NCBI GenBank assembly: GCA_028532985.1
Contig: JANCIK010000004.1
Coordinates: 1,426,001-1,490,000, forward strand
Source: Stropharia rugosoannulata
Taxonomy: Eukaryota > Basidiomycota > Agaricomycetes > Agaricales > Strophariaceae
DNA length: 64,000 nt
Direction: 5' to 3'
Under the pieces are notes generated by a model. That model had not been told where the DNA came from and ran no database searches. It saw only the letters and a list, made by a program, of their open reading frames with translations. Positions 35,260-46,385 of the stretch are shown here, piece by piece. Made by a program: the position numbers and the translations under genes. Position 1 is the stretch's first letter. Each line of letters begins with the position of its first letter.

Positions 35260-35647
35260 TTGGGAAAGCGATATACGGTGTTGTTGGTAGGAAGGAGGAC
35301 GAGCTGAGGCACTGACGCATCCAACAGTTGAACACGCCCGAAACACGAGGCACTCTTCGGCATCTGCCGGCCCCCGCCTCTTTTTGACTTGCTGCCATCC
35401 TTATCTGCGTGTACAATTTACATGAGATCCCAAAATAATTTCCGTCTGAATATGCCTTTCCCCGCTAGTGAAGGTCTTGTCTAATTTGCCCCAAGCTGCG
35501 GCTCGCACCGCCATCCACACTTGATCCCATGATCCACCTACGATTCCACAAACACAAGTAAATACTGGAGATATAAAGTCGTTCGAAATCAGCCCTGTGT
35601 TGCCCATTCCCATCGCTCTGACCACCACTCGAAACATAAATACAACC
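35260..35647. other. Divergent intergenic region, EDC4 / metallothionein
   Basis: The 388 bases separate EDC4 (minus) from the metallothionein gene (plus). It should contain both promoters; apart from the TATA-like box at 35570 I see no defined element. Confidence 0.4.
35570..35577 (+). promoter_or_regulatory. TATA-like box of the metallothionein gene
   Basis: The sequence GATATAAAG lies about 75 bp upstream of the metallothionein start codon. Distance and orientation fit a TATA box of a strongly inducible gene; no copper-response element could be assigned. Confidence 0.45.
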
Positions 35648-35866
35648 ATGATCTCTGTGCGCGCATTCAATCAACTCCTTTCTCGACTTGCTGATTGATG
35701 TTCTCTCCCTCTCTCTAGACCACCAACGCCCCTGTTAACCAGAACGGCTGTGGCAGCACCACCTGCGGATGCGGCGCTAAGTATGTATTTCCGTGCCATT
35801 CAAGTATTGATCGTCCTTATCGTCGACAACAGCTGCCAGTGCAAGCCCGGTGAATGCAAGTGTTAA
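35648..35866 (+). CDS. Metallothionein, 34 aa, three exons
   Basis: A small cysteine-rich cytosolic protein that binds Cu(I), Zn or Cd. Exon 1 is 9 nt (35648-35656, MIS), intron 1 is 62 nt with a GTGCGC donor and CTGAT branch, exon 2 is 35719-35780 and exon 3 is 35833-35866. The joined product is MISTTNAPVNQNGCGSTTCG then CGANCQCKPGECKC. The seven Cys occur as C-x4-CxC-x3-CxC-x4-CxC, the pattern of short fungal metallothioneins, and the N-terminal TTNAPVNQ is similar to that of basidiomycete members. Introns of about 50-60 nt with normal borders flank both joins. It is too short and too split to appear as an open frame. Likely induced by metals, as suggested by family knowledge and the TATA-like box. 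Confidence 0.85.
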
Positions 35867-36019
35867 AGAACTCGGTCGAAGGACACAGCTTAATGCTGCA
35901 TATGATAAATAACAAGATCTTATGGATGTAATCCGTACCAAGTACCGCGTGCTTTGCCGCGGCTAAATATCGTTATATTTTGTTTTCTTGCAAGAAATGA
36001 GTTGTCGGAAGTTGGTCTA

Positions 36020-37376
36020 TCATACTAGTGAAATAAGCTCACCCAGTTCCTGATATCTTCTGCGCCGTGATGGGTCGAGCTCCTGTAGACGTTGTAAGAG
36101 TGTTCGGCATTCATCTTTGAGGGTCACAGCTTCAGGTCCAGATGTTTCCTTCACCAAGAGAAGTTTGTAGTGGACAATTGATTCCATGCACCCTGAAGAT
36201 ACATGATAATCAATTGTAACTGAGATAAAATTGGACATACATTTGCTGTCGGGTTGCTCGTCCAACAGTTCCTGAATGGCAGCAATCTCCCGCTCCAGGA
36301 GGCCTTTACCTCCGTCTAATTACAATATTTAGCCAAAATGATACTCCCCTCGTAAAGAAACAGAACCAGCTTACCTGTCCCAACCAACCAACGGTGATAC
36401 ATCCATACGCTCTGGTCGTTTGGATCGGTATACATAGCGTTCCTAAGTAGGTCAAATTCTGGCGATGTGTGAGCAGCAGGAAGTTATCTCAGATGCCCAA
36501 CAATACCCTGTTCTCTAGATGTTGCTTCGTCCAGCTTTCTTAGTTCCCACAAAGATGTCAGGGTTTTGGATCGCTGATGCCATGCCGAGAAGTTGGAAAA
36601 GTTGGCTTCTATTTTGCGAGCGGTATAGACTAACTCGGCGGTTTCTGGCCTAGGTGTTGGCATGCTGGACAATACATACCGTCTGTAATTCCACGCCATG
36701 ACTATTGAACGGCATTAATAGAATAGACAGATTTGGATGGCAGTGGACATACAATTGCGCGCATCAGCATCGAGCATCTTTTCGACGACAAAAAGCTCTT
36801 TGTTCCATGCTTTCTGCTTCCATTCTAAAAATGTAGCGTCGCCTTCGCCACCTGGTCCTTCCGGAATGTGTTCCAGACACCATCGTCTATGATTCCATAT
36901 CCAGTAAACCTTTGGGTGGGATTTAAGCGCTGACATAGTCATCGTCAATTCGTCAGAAAGTAGGTTATTGATTTGTTCTGGAGAGCTACATCCCATAGGT
37001 CAGAGAACGTGTTAGATCAGTGACATCCTTACCTGGTGGCAAAGATTCCGTTAATCAGTATATTCCTTCGGTAGTTCCAAATTGTATAGAATTCTGGATT
37101 GATCTGCAGAAGTTTCGTGGTAAGGTTGAACGCGTCGAGGGACCAGTCTTTGTTCCGCTTCTATTCGTGGTCGAGCAGTTACTTCACTGCGTCAGTTGGA
37201 TACGCCTCTCTGACCTTGGACAGCACCGTTTCTGTAAGATTGGTGAACTCTTCTATCTTGGCCTGCTCGCGGCGTTGCCGAGCCTCGCGTTCTTCTTTGG
37301 TTTGACGGGTACGCTGAACACCATGCTGAAGAAAAGTTAGCTTAGTGAGCGGATTTATCAAGTGAGAGCTAACCAT
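36020..37376 (-). CDS. BET4: Rab geranylgeranyltransferase alpha subunit
   Basis: This is the alpha subunit of the type II geranylgeranyltransferase, which attaches C20 lipids to the C-terminal cysteines of Rab proteins such as Ypt1 (encoded at 18958). The alpha-helical PFTA repeats are seen as YTIWNYRRNILIN, KVYWIWNHRRWCLEHI, CMAWNYRRYVLSSM, NFSAWHQRSKTL and SVWMYHRWL. The N-terminus reads MHGVQRTRQTKEEREARQRR, matching the conserved MHG start. The ATG (37374-37376) is an exon of its own: a 48-nt intron follows directly and the next exon starts with CAT for His2. Without this join there is no MHG start. About seven introns are present. The product ends YQELGELISLV. Confidence 0.92.
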
Positions 37377-37628
37377 GGTAGTTGTGGAATAAGGTTACGC
37401 CTGGTTACGCTGATGTAGAAAAAGTTGAATGCAGACCAAGTGCAGACGTATAATGATGCAATGCCGCAGTCAGATTAGGAGGTGTCGCACGCAAGTCGCA
37501 CGCGCATCAAATCAAAGCAGCACGAGCTTTTGGAGTGTTTGCATTAGACGCCGTTACTGTTGCGCGCGTTGCCTCGTGTGACCTTCAAAGTCGTCACCGA
37601 CCAACTCGTTCATCTTCGACTCTGTAAA

Positions 37629-40600
37629 ATGCCTTCCGTGGCAGAAAAGAGACCCTCAATAGAGGAACTCTCCTCTTATTTCCCCTTGACATTCCCTATT
37701 CCGTCGCCCACAACACATCCAGATCTCATACGAACAGTCGACCTACATCGAGAAGAGGACTTATTGAGAAATCCTACCTCTTTCCGCGCATGGTGGTCAG
37801 CTATTAATGCAGTTCGCGAAGAAGGGATAGCCTTACAAAAGGCCGAAGCGCTCTCGAACCCGCCATCCGATGAAATTGCTGCTATCCTAGGCCCGCTCGC
37901 GTCACCGGCGGCGCGTCTCTCACTGCAGCGTCTGACATACATATACGAAGCTGCCCTGACGCAATTCGCCAACTCTTTCAAATTGTGGAAGTCATATCTT
38001 AACACACGCATGGCCTATACTTTAGGTAAACCCATTGTCAAAAAGCGTGCGGGTGGTAAGAAGAAACTCCCGGAGATGAAGGACGCACTAGAGGAGGCAC
38101 TAGAATATCCTGACGAATGGGAAACATCGTTGGATCCTGTTGTTGGCTGGGAGGAGTGGAAGGCGCTGATTGCCCTATTTGAGCGCGCGTTGATGTGGCT
38201 CCCCAAGGTGTGTTTTGGAACATGCGAAGAAAACAATCCAACTCATCACTTCATTTTTCTACTCATAGCTACCGCGTTTATGGCTCATGTACTTCTCTAT
38301 TTTCTTCCACCCCAGATGCCCATCTGTCATCTCCCATACTCATGCTAGACGAACCTTTGACCGTGCGCTACGAACCCTTCCTCCATCATTACATGCTCGT
38401 ATATGGACCCAATATCTTCTTTGGGCGGAAAAGAAGGGTGGGGAGACCACTGTCAGGGTATATCGTCGCTACCTAGCCGTAGATCCCTCGTTAACAGAAC
38501 GCTTTACATGCCTACTGCTCTCTCCTACCAATTCTGCCCCTCGACCCCTGGAAGCTGCTAAATTGCTTCTCAGTTTAGCTCGCAAGGCCGCTCGCGGGGA
38601 GTATCAGAGTCCTGAGGGGAAAAGCCCTTATCAATTGTTAGAAGACTGGATCGATGTGGTAGAAAAATACCCAGAAGACGTTGGCTTGGATCTAGAGGCA
38701 ACCTTGGCGTCTAACGCTATTTATGATAAAGAGAAGGCCGCTGCAGAGCTCGCCAAAACAGAAGCAGCGGAGTCAAATGGCCAACTCGTCAAAATGGCTG
38801 GGCCTTCTACCGATGCCAAAGCAACAGATTCCGCGCCGTATTCTGAAGACGAGGATCCTGCTAGCCCGAAGAAAATTAATATTGAAGCCGTAATTCACAA
38901 GGATGGACTTGAAGTGTACAAGGACCAGGCTGGGCGTCTATGGACGGGGATGGCTACGTATTGGATCAAGCGTGGGGAATTTGAGCGCGCCAAAGCCATT
39001 TTCGAACAGGGAATGAAGAACGTCCTAACCATCCGTGATTTCACTCAAGTGTTTGATACTTATGTGGAATTTGGGGAAAGTCTTATCAGCGCGATGATGG
39101 AGAGTCTCGAAGATGAGGAGGATGAAGAGGAGGCGGCTGAAACAGAGAAGGAAGTAGATGAGCACATGAAGGCCCTCGAGGCCTTAACGGATAGACGGCC
39201 CTTTTTGTTCAATGACGTTCTCATACGCAGGAATCCCAACGACGTACAAGAATGGGAGAAGCGAATTGCATTGTGGGGTGACAACGATGAAGAGGTAAGT
39301 CTACATATGACTGACTTGGGCACAATCTCACGTAGATATCAAACAGGTCGCCAAAACATATACGCAGGCGTTAGAGACCGTTATCCCTCGAAAAGCGACT
39401 GCTAACCTCCACATGCTTTATGTCAACTTTGCTAAATTTTATGAAGAAGGTGGAGTGTCGGGACAGGCAGAGCCCGATTTTGAAAGCGCTCGCAAAATCT
39501 TGGAAAAGGGAACAAAAGTCAATTTCAAGGCTGTTGAGGACTTGGCAGAGGTATGGTGTGAATGGTCAGAAATGGAGCTCCGACATGAGTAAGTAATTCG
39601 TGAATATTACTCTTCAACGCTGTCTGATAACATACCTTTATTTAGCAATTACGATGAAGCCATCCGCGTAATGCAACGGGCGACTGCGGTTCCCAAGAAC
39701 ACTAAGATCAATTATCACGACCACGTAAGTACTACACTCCGCAGTCACATTGATAGTTAGCTTACACGGATGATATCACAGACATTATCAGTGCAAGCTC
39801 GCCTCTTCAAGTCGTTGAAGTTATGGTCCTTCTATGTTGATCTGGAGGAATCCATTGGGACCGTAGATTCGACCAAAGCCGTATATGACAAAATTCTGGA
39901 GCTACGGATTGCAAACGCCCAGATTATAGTCAACTATGCCGCCTTCCTTGAAGAGAACAACTACTTTGAAGATAGCTTCAAGGTATGTAAATCTGCATTT
40001 GTTCTTCTGATAATCTTTAACATTCTTTTGTGAAGGTCTATGAACGAGGTGTTGAGCTCTTCACGTTCCCTGTATCATTCGAGATTTGGAATATTTATTT
40101 GTCCAAATTTGTCAAGCGATATGTGAGTCTTTGTCTTTTCTGTATTTATCATGTTGGCTGATCTTTCTGTCAGGGTGGATCCAAACTCGAGCGTGCACGA
40201 GATCTATTCGAACAAGCTTTGGAAAAATGCCCCCCTAAATCCTGCAAGCCTTTATTCTTTATGTATGCACAACTCGAAGAAGACTACGGCCTTGCTAAAC
40301 GTTCAATGGCTATCTACGAGCGCGCTACACAGGCTGTAGCAGACGAAGATAAGTTCGAGGTATGTCAAAATCATCATTACGATGTTATGTATAATTCTCA
40401 TCATACTTGATAGATGTACACGATTTACATAGCTAAAGCTACTGCCAACTTCGGCCTACCGGCAACCAGACCTATTTATGAACGTGCGCTTGAATGTATG
40501 TATTTCCTCAGCTTCTTTATACTTGAAATTTACTTAATTTCTGACCAGCCCTACCGGACCGACAAACTGCTGAAATGTGTCTTCGCTTCGCGGCATTGGA

Positions 40601-41021
40601 GCGCAAGCTTGGCGAAATTGACAGAGCCCGTGCTATTTATGCGCACGCTTCACAGTTCTGCGATCCAAGGACGAATCCCCACTTCTGGAGCGAATGGAAC
40701 ACGTTCGAAATCGAAACAGGTTCTGAAGACACGTTCAGAGAGATGCTGCGCATTAAGCGTAGTGTCCAGGCCCAGTTCAACACCGAAGCGAGTTATCTTG
40801 CTGCACAGACCATCACTGCGAGACAAGGATCCAAAAATGTGGAGGACACAACACCGGCACCAGACGCTATGGCTACAGCTGAGAAACAGGCCATCACTAA
40901 TGCCAGTGGGCCGGCATTTGTCGCTGCAAAGAGCGGTCAGGCTCCTTCCACAGAGACTGCCCCTGCACCCCCTCTAGCGGCCAACGCGGACGAGATCCAG
41001 ATTTCCGACGACGAAATGTAG
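37629..41021 (+). CDS. SYF1: Pre-mRNA-splicing factor Syf1 (XAB2)
   Basis: Syf1 is a scaffold of the Prp19-associated (NTC) complex in the spliceosome, built of HAT (half-a-TPR) repeats. The start [20 protein letters not shown] is followed by [20 protein letters not shown], then HAT units such as [40 protein letters not shown] and [11 protein letters not shown]. Later units include [39 protein letters not shown] helices and [20 protein letters not shown]. An acidic/Ala-rich tail ends IQISDDEM. Length is about 870-900 aa. Eight introns are inferred. The start at 37629 is the ATG before the conserved DLL block. It ends 76 bp from the convergent gene at 41098. Confidence 0.94.
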
Positions 41022-41097
41022 TTTACCACAACGCGCAGTCGCATGTAATATTATTAATCATTTTTGTTTCCTTTGTTGTAACTACTTATACCTTGCG

Positions 41098-41947
41098 TCA
41101 TGATCCTCCCCAGCGTTCGACCTCTGCTTCGCAAATGTCTTCCCAGGTCGACTCCCACCCGGCGTCTTCGAGCCATGGCTGCTCAACCCACTTGTTAACT
41201 ATCTCCCGCGACCGCTCGAAAGTGATGTTGTGGTTGCGCAGTTCATCGACGAGTTCAGTATGTAGAGCGAGTGATCTGTGATACGGTTTGATCACGGCTG
41301 GGATGCGAGTAACTAAAACGTTGAATCAGTTATCTTGATAAATCCTTGGAATGGTGGCAGATTACTCACCAAAATTATCCAGAGACCACGTAACCCACAA
41401 TGGCTCCTGTTGAACCCACTGCCAGCTTTTCACCTTGGACGCGTCGATCAAGACGGCCTCCATGTTTTCAATGACATTCGTCATGCGCGTGAATTGCCGT
41501 TTCTGCGTTCCTGGTCAATGAACTTGAGGTATGAAGACGAGGAACTTTCTCACAAGCTTGGTAAGGACAGTATCCAGCCTCTCGACGCAGCTATCCATAA
41601 TCACCAGCTTAGGAATGACTATCCGTGAGCGCGGGAGGTTGTCTGGGAGCAGCTTCAGAGCATTACTGGCGCCGTCATGCAGTACCCTAGACGAGGATAT
41701 GGAAAACATACTCGAGGTCTGTCCGTGTATCCACGAGCTCCTTCACCGCCTTCAGGCCGTCTAGCATCACTAGGTCCTCCCAAGTCTCGGTAATGGAACG
41801 CAGCTCTTGCAGCAGCGTGCGCGTCTTGCGGTGGAATGTAGACTCTGCCAGCCGCGAGGGAGACGCTGGCGTGCTTTGTTGCCTGTGCTGTGCCGGTGAC
41901 GACGTCGGTGTCGAGGGACCCTTGAAGGACGCTAGTCTTCCGCTCAT
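41098..41947 (-). CDS. Uncharacterised coiled-coil protein
   Basis: I do not recognise this gene. Joined exons give about 215 aa: a Ser/Thr/Pro-rich start (MSGRLASFKGPSTPTSSPAQ), then helices (TLLQELRSITETWEDLVMLD, LKAVKELVDTRTDLENALKL) and NLPRSRIVIPKLVIMDSCVE. The C-terminal part has Trp-rich helices (WQWVQQEPLWVTWSLDNF, HRSLALHTELVDELRNHNIT, WLEDAGWESTWEDICEAEVE). Four introns of 50-90 nt are inferred. The pattern of amphipathic helices with heptad spacing suggests a subunit of a multi-protein assembly. No catalytic motif, zinc motif or membrane segment is visible. It converges with SYF1 76 bp away and is divergent from SSF1, 225 bp away. Confidence 0.6.
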
Positions 41948-42171
41948 TTCTAGGCACTGAGTTTGCAATAAACAGAGGAGAGAAAGTAGCCGCCGTGGCT
42001 AATGCCGAGGAGTTTGTGCAGATAAGATTGAGAAACTGTTGTGCCCTCTTTGGCATTATCCGCATTTGCGTATTGATTGATGCCGCTCTTGCCAATCAAC
42101 GCCCTTGGGGATTCTTTTTTGGCGCCGTAAAGAGCACTTGCACTTATTGCAAACCACCCCACCCACCCACT

Positions 42172-43653
42172 ATGGCCCGCAAACGAAAGAACAGGACTCA
42201 TCTCAAAGGAGGCGAAACTGAAGCGCCCTCGCCATCAGTCCCCAAATCCATTATCATTAAGCATGGGCAGGTGGGACACTCCTTGGCTCAGCTCGTGCGG
42301 GATCTGCGTAAGGTTATGGAGCCTAACACGGCGTCGCGACTGAAGGTGCGCACATTTCTTGCCTCTTCACGGAATATTATATCTTACTATACATTGTAAA
42401 ACTCAAGGAACGCACGAGGAACAAATTAAAAGATTTTTTGACGATGGGACCTGCTCTCCAGGTGACCCATCTGCTCGCTTTCACCCTGACCTCCCTCGCT
42501 CCTTCTCTACGAATTGTAAAATTATCCGACGGCCCTACTCTCAGTTTCCGAGTTGAACGATATAGTCTGATGAAAGACCTGATGAGCACGTCGAAACGTG
42601 CTCGGAGTGTAGGCATGGAGTATCTTAGTCCTCCTTTGGTATGTGCTCCTTTACTTCATACAAAACAAATGTTTTACAGTCCTGCACTAGCTCGTCCTCG
42701 CATCATTCCCTCCACCTTCTCCAACAACACCCCCACACCTTCCCCTCCTTATGAAATCTTTCCAATCTCTTTTCCCACCTCTCTCCCCCCATACCCTCAG
42801 CCTTTCATCCGCACGACGAGTTGTTTTGATAGCCTACAATGCCGACCGCGGGACAGTAGACTTCCGCCACTACATTATCAAGGTCAAGCCTTATGGCGTG
42901 TCAAAACGGGTACGCAAAGTCCTGGAAGGCGTCGGACATTCGTCAACCAAAAGCGGGGTGCTCGACCTAGGCAACGAGAAGGATGTTGCTGATTTCCTCC
43001 TTCGCAAACGGGGAGAAGCCGGGCCAGAAGGTGGTTATGAGAGCGCCGCATCATCAGCAGAGAGCGTTGCCGGAGACGATGGAGACGCTATTGATCTGGC
43101 GGAGGACTACGTTGGAAGAAATAATAAGAAGGGACAGAGGAGAGCTGTGCGCCTGGACGAAGTCGGCCCGCGCATGGAGCTGCGCCTTATCAAAATTACG
43201 GAAGGTGTTCCAGGGAGAGAGGGAGCCGTTATGTATCATGAGTTTGGTGAGTTCTTAAGCACCTTGGCTGTCCTATTTGATTCTGATGGGTGAGCAACAG
43301 TTAAGAAAAGCAAGAAGGAGATTGCGGTCCAGAAGGCAGAGCATGCCGCGAAGGCCAAGTTGAGGAAAGAACGGAGAGAAGAGCAGGAGCGAAATGTCGC
43401 CCGGAAAAAGGCGTCCAAAGACAAGGCAGGGGAAGATGCAATGGACGAAGACGGCGACGAAGAAGACGGCGAAGAGGAAGGGGGAGATGGTGAGGACGAG
43501 GAAGAAGAGGAAGACGACGGCGTTGGCATGTGGGACGCGGAAGAAGACATCAGCGACGATGATGAAGATGAGGATGCTATTAGCGAGGCAGAAGAAAGTT
43601 CAGCAGATGAGCTGCCGCCAGCTAAAAAAGTTAAATTTAAATCAAAGCGGTAG
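42172..43653 (+). CDS. SSF1: Brix-domain ribosome biogenesis factor Ssf1/Peter Pan
   Basis: Ssf1 (PPAN) acts in the nucleolus in 27S pre-rRNA processing for the 60S subunit. The start MARKRKNRTHLKGGETEAPS is basic and typical. The Brix domain has SIIIKHGQVGHSLAQLVRDL, KVMEPNTASRLKERTRNKLK, FLTMGPALQVTHLL, and GPTLSFRVERYSLMKDLM. A later part contains NADRGTVDFRHYIIKVKPYG then VSKRVRKVL and GPRMELRLIKITEGVPGREG. The C-terminal tail is a long acidic and basic region (EEEEEDDGVGMWDAEEDISD, ending KKVKFKSKR). Introns number about four. The start is the first ATG in the basic block. It converges with the heme lyase gene, 88 bp apart. Confidence 0.95.
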
Positions 43654-43741
43654 TTACTTGGGTTGTTGCACTGATGATGATAGTGGTAGATGGTATAAAA
43701 CGTGGAAAAGCGTGAATGGGGTTGAGAAATGACAAATACCC

Positions 43742-44469
43742 TCATGAGGACCGCGGCCATAGGGCCTGCAATCTCATTTTGATACCTTCCCAACTATCGA
43801 GGGCAGGTCTGACGTCGAGGTAAAAGGAGAGGTTGTTTCCTTTGGCTGACGCGGCGTCATGGCCTGTGTAAAAGTCGATGATGTAGCGCAGCTTTGTGCC
43901 GCAACGGTCAACAACCCAATCATGACGGTCGAAAGGGGCCGCATATCTGCAGAGAGGTGAGTGCAATGAAATGTTGTCGAACGCGCAACTGACCCAAGAA
44001 GCATGTTGAAACGCGCTTTGGGGCTTTTCTCGGCGGGCTTTCCCTTGAAAGTGACAAGCTTGACTCCCCCACAGGCCTCGCCGCCCCTGCCGCCCTCCCA
44101 CTTCAAGATCTCTGCCCAGGCGCGTTCATTGACGGCGTTATGGATCGGAACGATGGATTTCATGTCCGCGGGCTGCGGGTTGTGGTTCTTGCGCGCCATA
44201 GCATTGAAGAACTGGGCCTCCGAGGGGTACACCCAATTTCCGTCCGCTGGCCTGGGTATCGAGGATGTTTCGCGCTCCTGCGAGAGGGTGACCGCGGGCT
44301 GGGCGCGGCCGGAGAGGAACTGACCCCAGGCGGAGCGCGAGGTGTGGTCGACGGGGCATGCGTCTGGGGCTGGGGCGGGTGCAGAGGGGGTGGCGTGGTC
44401 GACGGGGCACGGGACCTGCGCCTGGGGCTGGGGCTTTGAATGGTCGACGGGACACTTGTCGGCGGACAT
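43742..44469 (-). CDS. CYC3: Holocytochrome c synthase (cytochrome c heme lyase)
   Basis: This enzyme attaches heme to apocytochrome c in the mitochondrial intermembrane space. The N-terminus carries three copies of the CPVDH heme-regulatory motif: MSADKCPVDHSKPQ, QVPCPVDHAT and DACPVDHTSRSAW. The catalytic domain follows: GNWVYPSEAQFFNAMARKNH, then IVPIHNAVNERAWAEILKWE with the heme-ligating His, and after one intron YAAPFDRHDWVVDRCGTKLR and YYIDFYTG-like FYLDVRPALDSWEGIKMRL. The product is about 225 aa and ends ALWPRSS. Most animal enzymes have two CPV motifs. The protein has no long presequence, as expected, since family members are imported through internal signals. It is divergent from the nitronate monooxygenase gene, with 178 bp between. 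Confidence 0.95.
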
Positions 44470-44647
44470 GGCTGGCTGAGGTCGGCGGGCCAATGAGCGT
44501 ATTTTTAATTTGTCGCGTGAGCGACACGCTGACATAATCATTGCAAGACTTGGGGTAATTGATGGCTACCGGCATCGCTACACCACCTTGCCGGCGGTCC
44601 CGTCTACTTATACACTGCACCCACGACATGCACTTCACTTTATTGCC

Positions 44648-46179
44648 ATGCCTTCTTCACCCCAAGTATTCGCCACCCCCCTCACAAAGCTGTTCAAGAT
44701 CAACCACCCCGTCATGCTTGCCGGGTACGCCTCTTTCTATTCTTTCAAATAATCACATCCTGACCGCCTGCTATTTAGCATGAATGTGGCGGCAGGTCCC
44801 AGGCTCGCAGCAGCGGTCACCAACGCGGGTAGGCCGTCTTTCTTTATTATCCTATCCCTCTGACTATTTTCTAGGCGGCATTGGTGTCATTGGTGGTGTC
44901 CGTCAAAGCCCCAAATTCCTCCAGGGGTCCATCAATGAGCTTAAAGCCAATCTCGAGGATGCAAACGCCCCGTTTGGCGTTGACCTTCTCATTCCCCAAG
45001 TCGGTGGCAGCGCTCGCAAGACAAACGTTATTCTCCTTTTATTGTTTGAACGCATTGAGACGCCCTGACACTAAACCTGCAGAAAGATTACACTGGCGGT
45101 CAATTGCCAGAGCTCATCGATGTCATTATAAAAGGCGGAGCATCTCTCTTTGTTTGCGCTGTTGGCGTTCCACCCAAGTGGGCCGTCGACAAGCTCCATG
45201 CTGCTGGTATCCCCGTAATGAAGTACGCACACTGTCACAGCCAGCAGAACGTCGCTCACCTTTATCTAGCATGATAGGTCACCCCAAGGTACATTTTCTG
45301 TCCGTCAGAATGAAAAGTGCTCAACATATGGTACTCTATGACAGCATGTCGCTAAAGCCCTCGCTCAAGGCGTAGACATAATTTGCGCCCAAGGTGGCGA
45401 AGGTGGCGGTCACACGGGTGATACCCCGTTCTCCATTCTCATTCCTGCCGTGGTCGATTTATGCAAGGGCAAGAAGAGTCCACTGACCGGCGAACCCGTG
45501 CTCGTCGTCGCCGCAGGCGGCATCGCGGATGGTCGTGGGCTGGCTGCTGCGCTCTCGTAAGAACCGCATCCCCGCGGCAGCATATCAGAAGCGCTTACTT
45601 CTAACTCAACAGGTACGGTGCTTCTGGGGTCTGGGTCGGTACGCGCTTCGTTGCCAGTGTCGAGGCCGGTGCGTCAAAGAAGCACAAGGAGCTCGTGGTC
45701 ACCGCAGGCTATGACGATGTCGTCCGCACCCTCATCTACTCTGGCCGGCCAATGAGCGTGCGGAAAACGGAATACGTAAACGAATGGTAAGGCGCTTCAT
45801 TTCATTCAAGTGCGGGTCTGATGATTCATAGGGAAACGAAGAGGAGCCAGGAGATCCAAGAGCTGGTTTCGCAGGGGAAAATCCCCCACGATGTCGAGAT
45901 GCAGAATCATCCTGAGAGATCTGTACAAGGCCTACAATGTGCGTGAGCTCTTCGTCGAGTTGCCAGTGTGTATTTAATGGGCACATGATGGCAGGGTTAA
46001 TGGGGCGCGTTGCCGGATCAATCAAAGATATAAAGCCCGCTAAGGAAATGTAAGTTCCTTTTATATCCATCCGAAAGCGGCTCAGGCTCATTTGCAACAG
46101 CGTCGACGAATTCGTATCCGTAGCTGCACAGAGCCTGAATGCAGCAGTCTCCCTTCAAGTCGCAAAAGCTAAACTGTGA
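44648..46179 (+). CDS. Nitronate monooxygenase (2-nitropropane dioxygenase)
   Basis: An FMN-dependent TIM-barrel enzyme that oxidises alkyl nitronates, probably for detoxification. The start MPSSPQVFATPLTKLFKINH leads to HPVMLAGMNVAAGPRLAAAV. FMN and phosphate motifs include GGIGVIGGVRQSPKF, ICAQGGEGGGHTGDTPFSI with the catalytic-type His, and VLVVAAGGIADGRGLAAAL then YGASGVWVGTRFVASVEAGA. The C-terminus is VDEFVSVAAQSLNAAVSLQV then AKAKL. The length is about 370 aa, and nine or so short introns interrupt it. The first ATG of the TPLTKLFKI block is used; an upstream ATG at 44629 is out of context. The gene is close to CYC3 on the other strand and may share its promoter region. Confidence 0.9.
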
Positions 46180-46385
46180 CACGTCTTACGGAAAACTGCG
46201 CATATGCAACGGGCACCCGCGTTTCTTCTGTTTCCGGTACGAGCATCACTATCTCTGCAAAATGTATCCGCCAGATATCAAGACATGTATCTGTATGTAA
46301 ATAAGTTGTATACTTCTCTCCAAAAATCAATGCGTTTGCTTAGTTCCTTTCCATGTCCTTACCTCATATCAATGCTTCTAACTAC

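Noticed and set aside
43236..43793. 185-codon minus-strand Ser-rich frame
   Set aside because: Antisense of the acidic SSF1 tail; poly-Glu/Asp codons read as Ser/Leu on the other strand.
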